This document shows positions 16,085 through 24,066 of a stretch of DNA of 64,000 nucleotides, in pieces. The stretch is taken from NCBI GenBank assembly GCA_965230275.1, contig CBDDKO010000002.1, positions 3,596,001-3,660,000 of the forward strand, given 5' to 3'. Under the pieces are notes generated by a model, which saw only the letters and a list, made by a program, of their open reading frames with translations, was not told the origin of the DNA and made no database searches. Each line of letters opens with the position of its first letter. Position 1 is the first letter of the stretch. The position numbers and the translations under genes are program-made. The DNA is from JAJRRS01 sp965230275. Its GTDB lineage: Bacteria; Planctomycetota; Phycisphaerae; Phycisphaerales; Phycisphaeraceae.

Positions 16085-18346
16085 CTAGCCGCCGACTACC
16101 TTTGCCACCTTCACCTCATCCCAGACCTCGACGCCGAGCGATTCAGCCTTGGCGAGTTTGCTGCCGGCCTTCTCGCCGGCGCAGAGGATGTCGGTGTTCT
16201 TCGAAACGCTGCCGGTGACCTTAGCACCGAGCCCTGTGAGCCGGGTCTTCAGTTCATTGCGGTCGAAGGCTTCGAACGTGCCGGTGATGACGATCGTCTT
16301 GCCCGCGACGGGGGAGTCTCCTGCCTCGGGCGGGGGGGCGGCTTTCTCTTCCGTCAGGTCGACCCCGGCGTCCTTAAGCTCTTCGATGACGTGTTGACCC
16401 GCCTGGCTGTTGAGGAAGGTGTGGATCGATTCCGCGGTGATCGGGCCAATGTCCTCGACTTCTGCGATGGCGGCGGTGTCGGCCTCCTTGATCGCCTCGG
16501 CGCTGCCAAAGTGCTGTGCAAGGGCAGCAGAGGCAGAAGCGCCGACGTGGCGGATACCCAGACCCGCCAAAACACGCGACAGGCCGCGCGCTTTGCTGGC
16601 CTCGATCCCGGCGAGCAGGTTCTCCACTTTCTTTTCGCCCATGCGTTCCAGTTCAAGCAGCTGGTCCCTGCGGGTGTGCAGGCTGTAGACATCGCCGAAG
16701 GTGTTCAGCAGGCCTGCGTCGGCGAGCTGGATGATTGCTTTCTCGCCCAGCCCGTCGATGTCCATCTGGTTTCGGCCGACAAACCAGATCAGCTTCTCGC
16801 GGAATTGGGCTGGGCACTCGGGGTTGGTACAGAAGCGGATGGATTCGTCCGTCGGGCCGAGGGGCTCGGGCTTGTCGGGCAGGCTGGGCTTTCTGTTTTC
16901 TCGCTCGGCTTTTTTCTTTTCCGCTTCGCAGCGGGCTTCCCACTTATCGATGTCATTGACGCGCTTGCTGTCGTACACGATGTCGGTATCGGTCTGACAG
17001 ATCGGGCACCGCTTGGGTGCGGCGATCTTTTTTGTTTTACTCGGGCGCTTGGACTCAACCACCGATATGACCTGCGGGATGATCTCGCCGGCCTTTTCGA
17101 TCACGACGGTGTCGCCGACGCGGATGTCTTTTCGCAGGATCTCTCCGTAGTTGTGCAGGGTGGCGTGGCTGACGGTGGTGCCCGCCAGGAAGACGGGCTG
17201 CATGGTGGCGCGTGGGGTGAGTTTGCCGGTCTTGCCGACCTGCCATTCGACTTGCTTGAGCACGGTCGTGGCCTGCTCGGCGGCGTACTTGTAGGCGATG
17301 CACCAGCGGGGGGCTTTGCTGGTGGCCCCGAGCTGCGCCTGCAGCGCATGGTCGTCGAGCTTGATCACAACGCCGTCGGTCGCGTAACCCAACGTGGGGC
17401 GTTTGTCTTGGAAGGATTCGATGAAAGTCCAGGCGTCGTCGAAGGAGTTGACGAGGGTGGTGTGTTCGTTGGTCGGCAGGCCGAGCGCGCGTAGGGCCGC
17501 GAGGAAGTCGTGGTGGCTGGGGTGGGTGTCGGGGGCCAGTTCGCCTTTGCCGTGGGCGTAGAAGCGTAGCCTGCGGTCTGCGGCGACGGCGGGGTCGAGT
17601 GATTTGAGTGTGCCGGCGGTGGCGTTGCGGGGGTTGGCGAAACGCTCCAGGCCTTGATCTTCACGTGCATCATTGATCCGCTGGAACTCGGCGTCGGGCA
17701 TGAAGATCTCGCCGCGCACTTCCAGCACCCGCGGAGTATCTTGTGAAACGTCTTGTGAAACGTCTTGTGAAACGGGGTCTGACCCCTTTTCTGGGGTCTT
17801 TTCTGGGGTTATGGATAATGATAGCGGGATTGCTTTGATGGTCTTGACGTTGTGGGTGATGTCGTCGCCGCGTTTGCCGTCGCCCCGGCTGAGTGCTTGA
17901 ACGAGTTGGCCGTCTTCGTAGCGCAGGCTGACCGCGACGCCGTCGACCTTGGGTTCGAGGACCAACGCGACGGCCGGGTCTAATTCGTCGACAAAGAGCT
18001 TGTCACCGGCTTGGTCGGGATCGGTTTCGTCTGATTTGGCGATCGCCTTGAGTGTGCGGTCGTACCACTTGCGGAGTTCTTCGCGGTCGTAGGTATTGTC
18101 GATCGACAGCATCGGCCGGGCATGGGGGAGGGTCTTGAAACCGTCGATCGGCTCACCGCCGACGCGCTGGGTCGGGGAGTCCGGGGTGACGAGCTTGGGG
18201 TGCTTGGTCTCAAGGTCGATCAGCTCGCGCAGCAGGGCGTCGAAGTCCTGATCGGAAATCTCGGGTGCGGCGTGGACGTAGTAAAGTTTGTTGTGCCGAT
18301 CGATCTGTCGGCGAAGCTCCGCGATACGGTCGGCGGGGGTGGGCAT
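16085..18346 (-). CDS. ligA: NAD-dependent DNA ligase LigA
   Basis: A 753-residue NAD-dependent DNA ligase that seals nicks in replication and repair. The Ia domain, the adenylation site EPKVDGVAV (active Lys133), OB fold, zinc finger, helix-hairpin-helix region and C-terminal BRCT (GKTIVITGTFEAFDRNELK) are all present. It exceeds the E. coli enzyme (671) through two insertions. About 20 residues (SQDVSQDVSQD and neighbours) follow AIPLSLS and are encoded by three tandem 12-bp repeats plus GGGGTCTGACCCC. About 45 charged residues separate the Cys pairs of the zinc finger (CPIC and CTNPEC). Both lie at surface-loop positions, so activity is expected. Confidence 0.96.
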   Translation of the reverse strand: MPTPADRIAELRRQIDRHNKLYYVHAAPEISDQDFDALLRELIDLETKHPKLVTPDSPTQRVGGEPIDGFKTLPHARPMLSIDNTYDREELRKWYDRTLKAIAKSDETDPDQAGDKLFVDELDPAVALVLEPKVDGVAVSLRYEDGQLVQALSRGDGKRGDDITHNVKTIKAIPLSLSITPEKTPEKGSDPVSQDVSQDVSQDTPRVLEVRGEIFMPDAEFQRINDAREDQGLERFANPRNATAGTLKSLDPAVAADRRLRFYAHGKGELAPDTHPSHHDFLAALRALGLPTNEHTTLVNSFDDAWTFIESFQDKRPTLGYATDGVVIKLDDHALQAQLGATSKAPRWCIAYKYAAEQATTVLKQVEWQVGKTGKLTPRATMQPVFLAGTTVSHATLHNYGEILRKDIRVGDTVVIEKAGEIIPQVISVVESKRPSKTKKIAAPKRCPICQTDTDIVYDSKRVNDIDKWEARCEAEKKKAERENRKPSLPDKPEPLGPTDESIRFCTNPECPAQFREKLIWFVGRNQMDIDGLGEKAIIQLADAGLLNTFGDVYSLHTRRDQLLELERMGEKKVENLLAGIEASKARGLSRVLAGLGIRHVGASASAALAQHFGSAEAIKEADTAAIAEVEDIGPITAESIHTFLNSQAGQHVIEELKDAGVDLTEEKAAPPPEAGDSPVAGKTIVITGTFEAFDRNELKTRLTGLGAKVTGSVSKNTDILCAGEKAGSKLAKAESLGVEVWDEVKVAKVVGG
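17738..17810. repeat. In-frame tandem repeat and GGGGTCTGACCCC palindrome inside ligA
   Basis: The 12-mer TCTTGTGAAACG occurs three times in a row from about 17739, followed by the palindrome GGGGTCTGACCCC (17774-17786) and two copies of TTTTCTGGGG. The block encodes the extra residues between AIPLSLS and VLEVRG in LigA and has no stop in frame. Confidence 0.75.
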
Positions 18347-18360
18347 GGGGTTATTATAGG

Positions 18361-18460
18361 GATTTATGATGTCTGATTTCTGATTTATGATGTGCGCAAG
18401 CGTAAGCTCACACCGGCGGTATGCCGGGTGCTTACATCATAAATCATCAATCAAAAATAC
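18361..18460. repeat. AT-rich palindromic repeat, TGATTTATGATGT family (copy 1)
   Basis: TGATTTATGATGT near 18381 is inverted at 18434-18446 (ACATCATAAATCA). The centre has nested stems (GTAAGC with GCTTAC, CACCGG with CCGGGTG), so the whole can fold into one long hairpin. It fills the gap between ligA and the end of the DUF3553 gene. A related element lies at 44811-44910. Confidence 0.75.
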
Positions 18461-18462
18461 CC

Positions 18463-19077
18463 TCAGTGGCGCATCGCGCGTTCCAGCGCGGTTTGGCCGG
18501 CGAGGACGCTGCACTGCTGGTGTGCCTGAACGAGGACCTGGTGCTTGCCGTTGCGTTTGAGATTGCGGACGGCGTCCTTGAGGTGCTGGTCACGGTTGCG
18601 GGCGAAGCGGGCGAAAGCCTGTTCGAGGTCGTGACGGGTGTACTTGGTCAGCGGATCGCTCATCCCGGTCTGCATGACGGCCCAGTCGATCAGCGGGCGC
18701 GGCTCGGTGGTGAACTTGTAGGTTTCGAGCGTGGCCAGGAGGCGCTGTAGTTCCGACGAAAACACGTCGGTCAGTGCATCGGGCAGTTCCCACAGCTCGT
18801 GGGAGTTGCTCTTGGAACGTTCGAGTTGATCGAGCCAGCCTCCGCTGGCGGTCATCGAGGAACTCATGCTTGGTTTCAATCCTTTCGTCTGCGCCAGAGG
18901 CGCTATCGCTGTGTTGATCACGACCCGACCACGGTTGGCGAACTCGACGTTCAGCCGTTGCGCGGCGGTGCCTTTGTGGACGATGGCCTGGGCGGATTTG
19001 ATTACGCCCTGGCCCCACTCGGGCCTGCTGGGATGCGTCACGACATCCCCCTGCTGATAGCGGTCGCTCGTGCTCAC
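18463..19077 (-). CDS. DUF3553 domain-containing protein
   Basis: A 204-residue soluble protein. The N-terminal 60 residues (YQQGDVVTHPSRPEWGQGVIKSA, then RLNVEFANRGRVVIN) match DUF3553, a small beta-barrel related to the CarD/TRCF interaction fold and also found attached to UvrD-like helicases. The rest is mainly helical and basic near the end (RFARNRDQHLKDAVRNLKRNG), with no recognised family. A role near RNA polymerase or DNA is suggested only by the domain type. The gene lies downstream of a strong promoter and a structured region of about 360 bp, so it may have a long leader. Confidence 0.75.
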   Translation of the reverse strand: MSTSDRYQQGDVVTHPSRPEWGQGVIKSAQAIVHKGTAAQRLNVEFANRGRVVINTAIAPLAQTKGLKPSMSSSMTASGGWLDQLERSKSNSHELWELPDALTDVFSSELQRLLATLETYKFTTEPRPLIDWAVMQTGMSDPLTKYTRHDLEQAFARFARNRDQHLKDAVRNLKRNGKHQVLVQAHQQCSVLAGQTALERAMRH

Positions 19078-19436
19078 GATGGGCTTTCAGGTGAGGCACA
19101 TCCGGGTATTCCGGACGGTGCGTCCCTTAGCGTCAATCCAGATCCACAAGGATCTTTCTGACGCGGTTTATATCTGTGTCGTTCCCGAGCCCACGGCTTC
19201 CTGGCCGGTTTTCGGGACGGCTACGATGCCCGATCGCTCCTTCGATCTACCGGCATATCAAGTGTTTCTCACCCTGACGCACCACTTGCCCGGTGCGTCG
19301 TGACTGGGTTGCCCTCAGATCAGGGCTAACACGTAGAACCTTATATCGGCCGGAGCAAGACTGCAACTTTGGCAAATGGTTCTCGTGGAAAACTGCTGGC
19401 GACCCCCCGGTGCTCTCCTACGGAGACATGCACGAC
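19078..19436 (-). ncRNA. Candidate structured RNA or long structured leader
   Basis: This 360-bp stretch has no convincing protein-coding frame but starts at a strong promoter (19443-19470). The minus-strand transcript contains many well-formed hairpins. Examples are TCTCC/GGAGA near the 5' end, GCCCT/AGGGC, the 8-bp stem GACGCACC/GGTGCGTC, GATCG/CGATC, CCCGA/TCGGG, a double stem GCGTCA/TGACGC enclosing GATCC/GGATC, and TCCGG/CCGGA. GTGTT/AACAC closes a three-way junction around two of them. I compared it by eye with 6S, RNase P, tmRNA and SRP RNA hallmarks and found no match. It could be an independent RNA or the leader of the DUF3553 gene. Confidence 0.45.
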
Positions 19437-19442
19437 AGTCCG

Positions 19443-19470
19443 ATTATAGCCCGGATATGGTAGGCGTCAA
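19443..19470 (-). promoter_or_regulatory. Strong sigma70-type promoter upstream of the structured region
   Basis: On the minus strand there is TTGACG (19470-19465), a 16-bp spacer and a perfect TATAAT (19448-19443). The predicted start is near 19436. It is one of the two best promoter matches in the window, the other being that of rplM. Confidence 0.75.
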
Positions 19471-19482
19471 GGATTTTATGGG

Positions 19483-19935
19483 CTATGAACTGGTTAGTTC
19501 TTTCTCAAAAATAACCAGGTTTTCATGGTGGTCCGGGTCCCAGCGGATGCCCAGAATGTCATAGCGGTGTTTAATCGCCATATGCAGGACCGGGCGGTGC
19601 TGATTATGGCATTCCAGCCGGCTGAAGTGGTAGCCGTGATCGGCCGCCCAGGCGTTGGCCGCCTCGATCAATTGCGAGCACACGCCCTGACGCCGATAGC
19701 CCGGGATGACGCCGTAGAGCCATTCAAAAAACACGCTGGGTTTTAGCTCCATCCCCACGAAAAAGCCCACCGGCTGCTCGTCCACCACCGCCAGAAGGAT
19801 CAGCGCGTTCTCACGGTTCCGCAAGCGGCGCTCGAAAAACGCGACCTCCTTCGCAGGCTTGTAGACCTGGTTATATAACGAGGAAACCAGCGGCAGATCG
19901 CTCACGCTCAGGATGTCGATTTTGGTCTCGGCCAT
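19483..19935 (-). CDS. GNAT family N-acetyltransferase
   Basis: A 150-residue acetyltransferase domain. The pattern IDILSVSDLPLVSSLYNQVY at the start, LILLAVVDEQPVGFFVGME in the central strands, VIPGYRRQGVCSQLIEAA (acetyl-CoA pyrophosphate loop, R-x-x-G-x variant) and the C-terminal HRYDILGIRWD fit the GNAT fold. The substrate is unknown. It is transcribed away from the membrane-protein gene at 19968 only by a 32-bp gap on the same strand, so the two may form an operon. Its 3' end lies beside the strong promoter at 19443. Confidence 0.8.
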   Translation of the reverse strand: MAETKIDILSVSDLPLVSSLYNQVYKPAKEVAFFERRLRNRENALILLAVVDEQPVGFFVGMELKPSVFFEWLYGVIPGYRRQGVCSQLIEAANAWAADHGYHFSRLECHNQHRPVLHMAIKHRYDILGIRWDPDHHENLVIFEKELTSS

Positions 19936-19967
19936 GTCACAACTCCCCCATTTTTACGTCCGGCCGA

Positions 19968-20792
19968 TCAAAGCGGTTCGTTCCCGCCGATCCCCACGTC
20001 GTCGTCCGCGACGCTGTTATGCTCGGGCAGGTCGGTGGCCTGATCCTCGACGTCCTCGGTCTGCTCCTCGGCCTCGGCGATCATGTCGGCGTCGGTCTGC
20101 GTTACGGCGGTCGCCTCAAGCAGCGCGTTGATCCGCTTCCGGACTATAAAGATCAACGGCACGTGCGGGATCCGGCGCAGCTCCGACCGCCCGGTCGCTG
20201 AATACACAATCAGCGTGCCCGAGCCGCAGAGCAGCAGCTCCAGCAGGTCCGGGTACGTGCTGCGTACCCGCTTGGCACCCCGCGCCAGCGAGTCGTCGGC
20301 CCGGCCCCAGGCGTAGTGCTCGAACTCGTTATGCGTGATCCGCCAGCGGTGCTGCATCCGCGCCCAGACGATCATCGTCAGGTACGGGATCAACAGCAGG
20401 ATACTCACGGACAGCCCGAAGCCCCGGTTGTACGCGACCTCCTGGTCCTCGAAGAAGTTGAACAGGTTGCCGAAGAGCGTGAAGCCGGACCTCTCGCTGA
20501 GCCAGAGCCCGAGGAAGAAGAACATCCCAAACGCCGCGACCCAGAACACCGCATGGTTCCGCTCGATGTCCACGCCGATCGTCAGGATCACCACCACGCA
20601 CAGCAGCAGGTAGACCCAGCCAAGCGATTCGTTGTTCACCCATTCCCAGCCGCCGAGCGGCCAGAACAGAAACCCCGCCGCGATGATCGGCCAGATGAAC
20701 AGCAGCTTCGGGTACGTGTGGAACACCACCTCGTGCTTGTTTCGTTCGCCCCGGCTGCTCGTCCCGTCACGCTTGATCCATGGCAGTTTCAT
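19968..20792 (-). CDS. Membrane protein of unknown function (PH-like cytoplasmic part possible)
   Basis: A 274-residue protein with four or so hydrophobic segments: LLFIWPIIAAGFLFWPLGG, WVYLLLCVVVILTIGV, VFWVAAFGMFFFLGLWL and LSVSILLLIPYLTMIVWA. After them, RWRITHNEFEHYAWGRADDSLARGAKRV and GSGTLIVYSATGRSELRRIPHVP look like the beta-strand pattern of bacterial PH domains (bPH2 type), followed by an acidic tail. No function is proposed. ATG at 20792 begins MKLPWIKRDG. It probably shares a transcript with the downstream GNAT gene. Confidence 0.7.
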   Translation of the reverse strand: MKLPWIKRDGTSSRGERNKHEVVFHTYPKLLFIWPIIAAGFLFWPLGGWEWVNNESLGWVYLLLCVVVILTIGVDIERNHAVFWVAAFGMFFFLGLWLSERSGFTLFGNLFNFFEDQEVAYNRGFGLSVSILLLIPYLTMIVWARMQHRWRITHNEFEHYAWGRADDSLARGAKRVRSTYPDLLELLLCGSGTLIVYSATGRSELRRIPHVPLIFIVRKRINALLEATAVTQTDADMIAEAEEQTEDVEDQATDLPEHNSVADDDVGIGGNEPL

Positions 20793-20840
20793 GTGCCCAT
20801 TGTACCGCGCCGCACGGTCATAGGCGGGGTCAGGCTCCTG

Positions 20841-23800
20841 CTAGCGACGCCGTCGACCGATCATGCCGAGTATCCCTAGCAGAGCCAACGTGCCCGGTTC
20901 CGGGATGTTGGTGCTGGTGGCGGGGGGTGTCCCTGCGTTCCAGTTGTTCAGGACAACGTCCAGGTCATCGAGGCCGACGAAGTTGTCGCCGTTCGGATCG
21001 GCTTGCGGGTTGGCAGGCGGTACGCTCTGGTTCCAGTTCTGGAGGATGATGTCAAGGTCGGCCAGACCAACGAACCCGTCGCCGCTGAGATCGCCTTCGA
21101 TCACCGAGATGACCGTCAGCCCGCCCGAACCGTCCACACCTACTTCCAGGCCCGCCGGTGCGTTGACGCTGCTGAACGCGCCACTCACGGTTCCTCCGAC
21201 CGTGAAAAGATTCAGCCCTTGGCCTTGCGGGAGTTGGAAGCCGTTGATGAAGAGTATCTCAAGCTCACCGCCGAAGGTGACGTCCCCGTCGATGACGACG
21301 CGGTCGAACTCGCCTTCTGTCAGGCCGCCGATCTCGATCGTCAGGACGTTGTTCTCGGTGTAGACCACGTCGCCGTCGATCGAAACCGTCGCCGGGCTGT
21401 CGCCGGGGTTGTGCCCGCCGTTGAAGACGATCGTCCCGCTGCCGGAGATCGTGCCGGCGCCGCTGACCGGATCATTGAAGGTGACGGTGCCGACCACATT
21501 CATGGTTGATCCGGCCGGGCTGGTCACGGGCCCGTCAACCGTGGTATCGAAAAGGATCAGGTCTCCACGGTTCAGCAGCCCGCCGGCGCCGAAGTCCAAA
21601 GGCCGGCTGATCACGCTGATCACGCCGTCGTTGGTGGCGGAATTTGTCCCAAAAGGATTCAACCCCGGGATCACACTCAACAACCCGCCCGCCTCGACAA
21701 CCGTCGGCCCGTTGACAGCTATGTCCTGATTGATCGCGACCGTCACACCCGCCGCAACCGGCAGCATCGGCATCGTCGCAGGCAGATCAGCAAGGCTCAG
21801 ATTCGCGCCGGTGAGGTCCGCGCCCGTGAGTATGGCCGCGCTAAGGTCCGTCAGGCTGAGGTCCGCGCCGGCCAGATTCACGCCGCTGAAGTCTAAGCCC
21901 GAAAGGTCACTGCTTGAGAAGTTAGCGCCTGCAAAAATCGTAGAGTTGATAATCGCCCCCGTCAGGACCGTGTTGCGCATGTCCGCACCGGACAGATCCA
22001 CCCCCGTCAGGTCGTACCCCGTAAGATCAGTGCCGCTGAAGTTGACCCCCGTCACATCAGCGGCGGCTTGCAGTTGTGTGTCCGTGATCCTGCGGAAGTT
22101 AGATGAACGCAGATCGGCCCCGGTCAGTATGGCTTGATCGAAAATTGCATCGCGTTTGTCTGTAAACCCAATGTTTGCGTTGGTCAGATCGGCCCCGGTC
22201 AGGTTCGCCCCCCGTAGTCTAGACGGGAAGCCCACGAGCTGGGAGAGGTCGGTGCCGCTGAGGTCAGCGCCATCCAGGTCCGCGCCGTTAAGGTTGGTCG
22301 AGTTCAGGTGAGTGCCCGTCAGGTCAGCACCATCCAGGTCAATACCCGACAGGTCAAAGCCGCTCAGGTCATTGCCGCTGAGATTAACTCTTGAAACCCG
22401 ATCTGCGTCACGAAGCTGCTGCTGACTGATGGCCGTGGCCGGGTCGGGATTCCGCAAGTCCGCACGATCGAGGTCCGCCGCGCCAATAGCCAGGCCGGTA
22501 AAATCGAATGCCCGCAGATCGTTCTGTATCAGGCTGATCCCCGAGATCGACGCCGCGGATCGGAGCTGGCTTTCCGTGACCGCGGTGATTGGGTCCTGAT
22601 TCGAGAACTTGACGTTAGTCAGGTCGATCCCAGTCAGATCAAGCCCACGCATGTCGTTGCCGGAGAGGTCCACGCCCACAACCGAGGCCGCCGATCTTAA
22701 TTGATCCCCATTCACCGCCTCGGCCGGGTTGTTATTAACCAGCACGGCATCTGTCAGGTCCAGGCCACTTAAGTCAAATCCACTGACATCAACCCAGAAC
22801 AGGTTGATCCCAACCACATTAGAAGCTGAACGTAGTTGTGGGCCCGAGATATTTGAGGACCACAGGATGGCCCCCCCAAGATCCGCACCGGTCAAGTCCG
22901 CGCCGGTAAGGTCCGTACCGAGAAGATTGGCACTGTTCAAATTGGCGCTCGAAAGATCAGTGCCCGTAAGGTTGGTCCCACCGAGGATGACCGATGACAA
23001 GTCAGTTCCGCGGTAATCATTGCCTGACAGGTTGGCGCCTCCGATGCCTTCCGCTGAACGGATCTGGTCTGCGGTAATCGCTTGTGCGGGATTGGTATTT
23101 CTAAGATCGGCATCACCGAGGTACGTGTTCGTGAAGTTAACGCCGTTAAGGTTGGACCCATTGAGGTTGATCCCGGTGAGAGAAATCCCGCTCAGATCAA
23201 AGCCGCTTAGGTCATTTCCACTTAGATCTAACTCGCTGATTGACGGCCCGTCGGTGTTCCAGCTTGCGGCTGCACGGAGCTGCGTATCGGTGATCGCCTG
23301 GGCCGGGTTCGGATTACGGAGGTCTGTTTGGCTAAGTCGAACACTTGTGAAGTCAAGCCCGCTGAGATCTTGTCCGCTGAAGTCAGATCCACGGAGATCG
23401 GCGCCTACAAAAGTTGATGCGCTTCGGAGTTGTGCGGCACTGATCACGGTGTCGCGGAAGTCGGTGGATGTCAAGTTTGCCGAATCGAACACGGCGTTAG
23501 TGACGACGATATTCCGAAACTGAGTTAATGATAAGTCTGCCGAGGTGAAGTCTGTTCCATTCAGATTAACTGAGCCAGGAGACGAAGGGCTTTGATTGAA
23601 TACTACGGACACCAGGGTCGCGTTGAGGAACACGGTGTTTGTGAGGTTGGCATGCTCCAGGAAGGCGGACGTGAGATCGGCGGATGTGAAGTCCGCGTTG
23701 GTCAGATTGGCGTGGTTAAGGAACGTGTTGCTGAAGTTGGAGAAGCTCACGTCAGCAAAGCTGAGGTTGATGAATGGTAGGTGTTCGCCGGAATGGTCAT

Positions 23801-23921
23801 CCCCGGAGTGGTCTTCGCCGCTGTGGTCGCCGCCGGCGGTCAGGGGGCCGGCGGATAGGGGGGACGATGACAGCCATAGGGACATCGACGATAACAGGAC
23901 AACAGCGATTCGTGGGTACAT
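20841..23921 (-). CDS. Secreted pentapeptide-repeat protein with dockerin-like motifs and PEP-CTERM tail
   Basis: A 1026-residue exported protein. It has a signal peptide (about 1-24), a His/Asp/Gly-rich stretch (DHSGDDHSG, about 31-47), then about 650 residues of A(D/N)LxX pentapeptide repeats (50-710) that should form a right-handed quadrilateral beta-helix. At least eight times the helix is interrupted by a segment of the form QLRSA followed by GVxLSGNDLSGFDLSG. Residues about 715-930 resemble autotransporter-type beta-strand repeats. Two EF-hand/dockerin-like motifs (GDLSGDGFVGLADLDIIL, DPNGDNFVGLDDLDVVL) precede the tail IPEPGTLALLGILG plus RRRR, the exosortase sorting signal. It is the last of four similar genes on this strand. 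The function is unknown. Confidence 0.9.
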   Translation of the reverse strand: MYPRIAVVLLSSMSLWLSSSPLSAGPLTAGGDHSGEDHSGDDHSGEHLPFINLSFADVSFSNFSNTFLNHANLTNADFTSADLTSAFLEHANLTNTVFLNATLVSVVFNQSPSSPGSVNLNGTDFTSADLSLTQFRNIVVTNAVFDSANLTSTDFRDTVISAAQLRSASTFVGADLRGSDFSGQDLSGLDFTSVRLSQTDLRNPNPAQAITDTQLRAAASWNTDGPSISELDLSGNDLSGFDLSGISLTGINLNGSNLNGVNFTNTYLGDADLRNTNPAQAITADQIRSAEGIGGANLSGNDYRGTDLSSVILGGTNLTGTDLSSANLNSANLLGTDLTGADLTGADLGGAILWSSNISGPQLRSASNVVGINLFWVDVSGFDLSGLDLTDAVLVNNNPAEAVNGDQLRSAASVVGVDLSGNDMRGLDLTGIDLTNVKFSNQDPITAVTESQLRSAASISGISLIQNDLRAFDFTGLAIGAADLDRADLRNPDPATAISQQQLRDADRVSRVNLSGNDLSGFDLSGIDLDGADLTGTHLNSTNLNGADLDGADLSGTDLSQLVGFPSRLRGANLTGADLTNANIGFTDKRDAIFDQAILTGADLRSSNFRRITDTQLQAAADVTGVNFSGTDLTGYDLTGVDLSGADMRNTVLTGAIINSTIFAGANFSSSDLSGLDFSGVNLAGADLSLTDLSAAILTGADLTGANLSLADLPATMPMLPVAAGVTVAINQDIAVNGPTVVEAGGLLSVIPGLNPFGTNSATNDGVISVISRPLDFGAGGLLNRGDLILFDTTVDGPVTSPAGSTMNVVGTVTFNDPVSGAGTISGSGTIVFNGGHNPGDSPATVSIDGDVVYTENNVLTIEIGGLTEGEFDRVVIDGDVTFGGELEILFINGFQLPQGQGLNLFTVGGTVSGAFSSVNAPAGLEVGVDGSGGLTVISVIEGDLSGDGFVGLADLDIILQNWNQSVPPANPQADPNGDNFVGLDDLDVVLNNWNAGTPPATSTNIPEPGTLALLGILGMIGRRRR

Positions 23922-24066
23922 TGGGTCGGTCCCTGTGTGAAAATGAACGGTTCGAAGTCAACCGAGGTCAGGGGCCGTCCGTGTGATCTCCCCGCCCGCC
24001 TGGAGAGGGCAGTGTAACCGTCCCGGGGCGGCTGGGGAATGATGAAGTGTTAAAAACACTAAAATA

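Noticed and set aside
16073..17494. A 473-codon plus-strand frame opposite ligA.
   Set aside because: LigA on the minus strand is complete with all catalytic motifs; the other frame is a codon-bias artefact.
19070..19303. A 77-residue plus-strand reading frame in the gene-free region.
   Set aside because: It has no ribosome site or recognisable protein features and runs opposite to the strong promoter; the region is better explained by hairpins of a minus-strand RNA.
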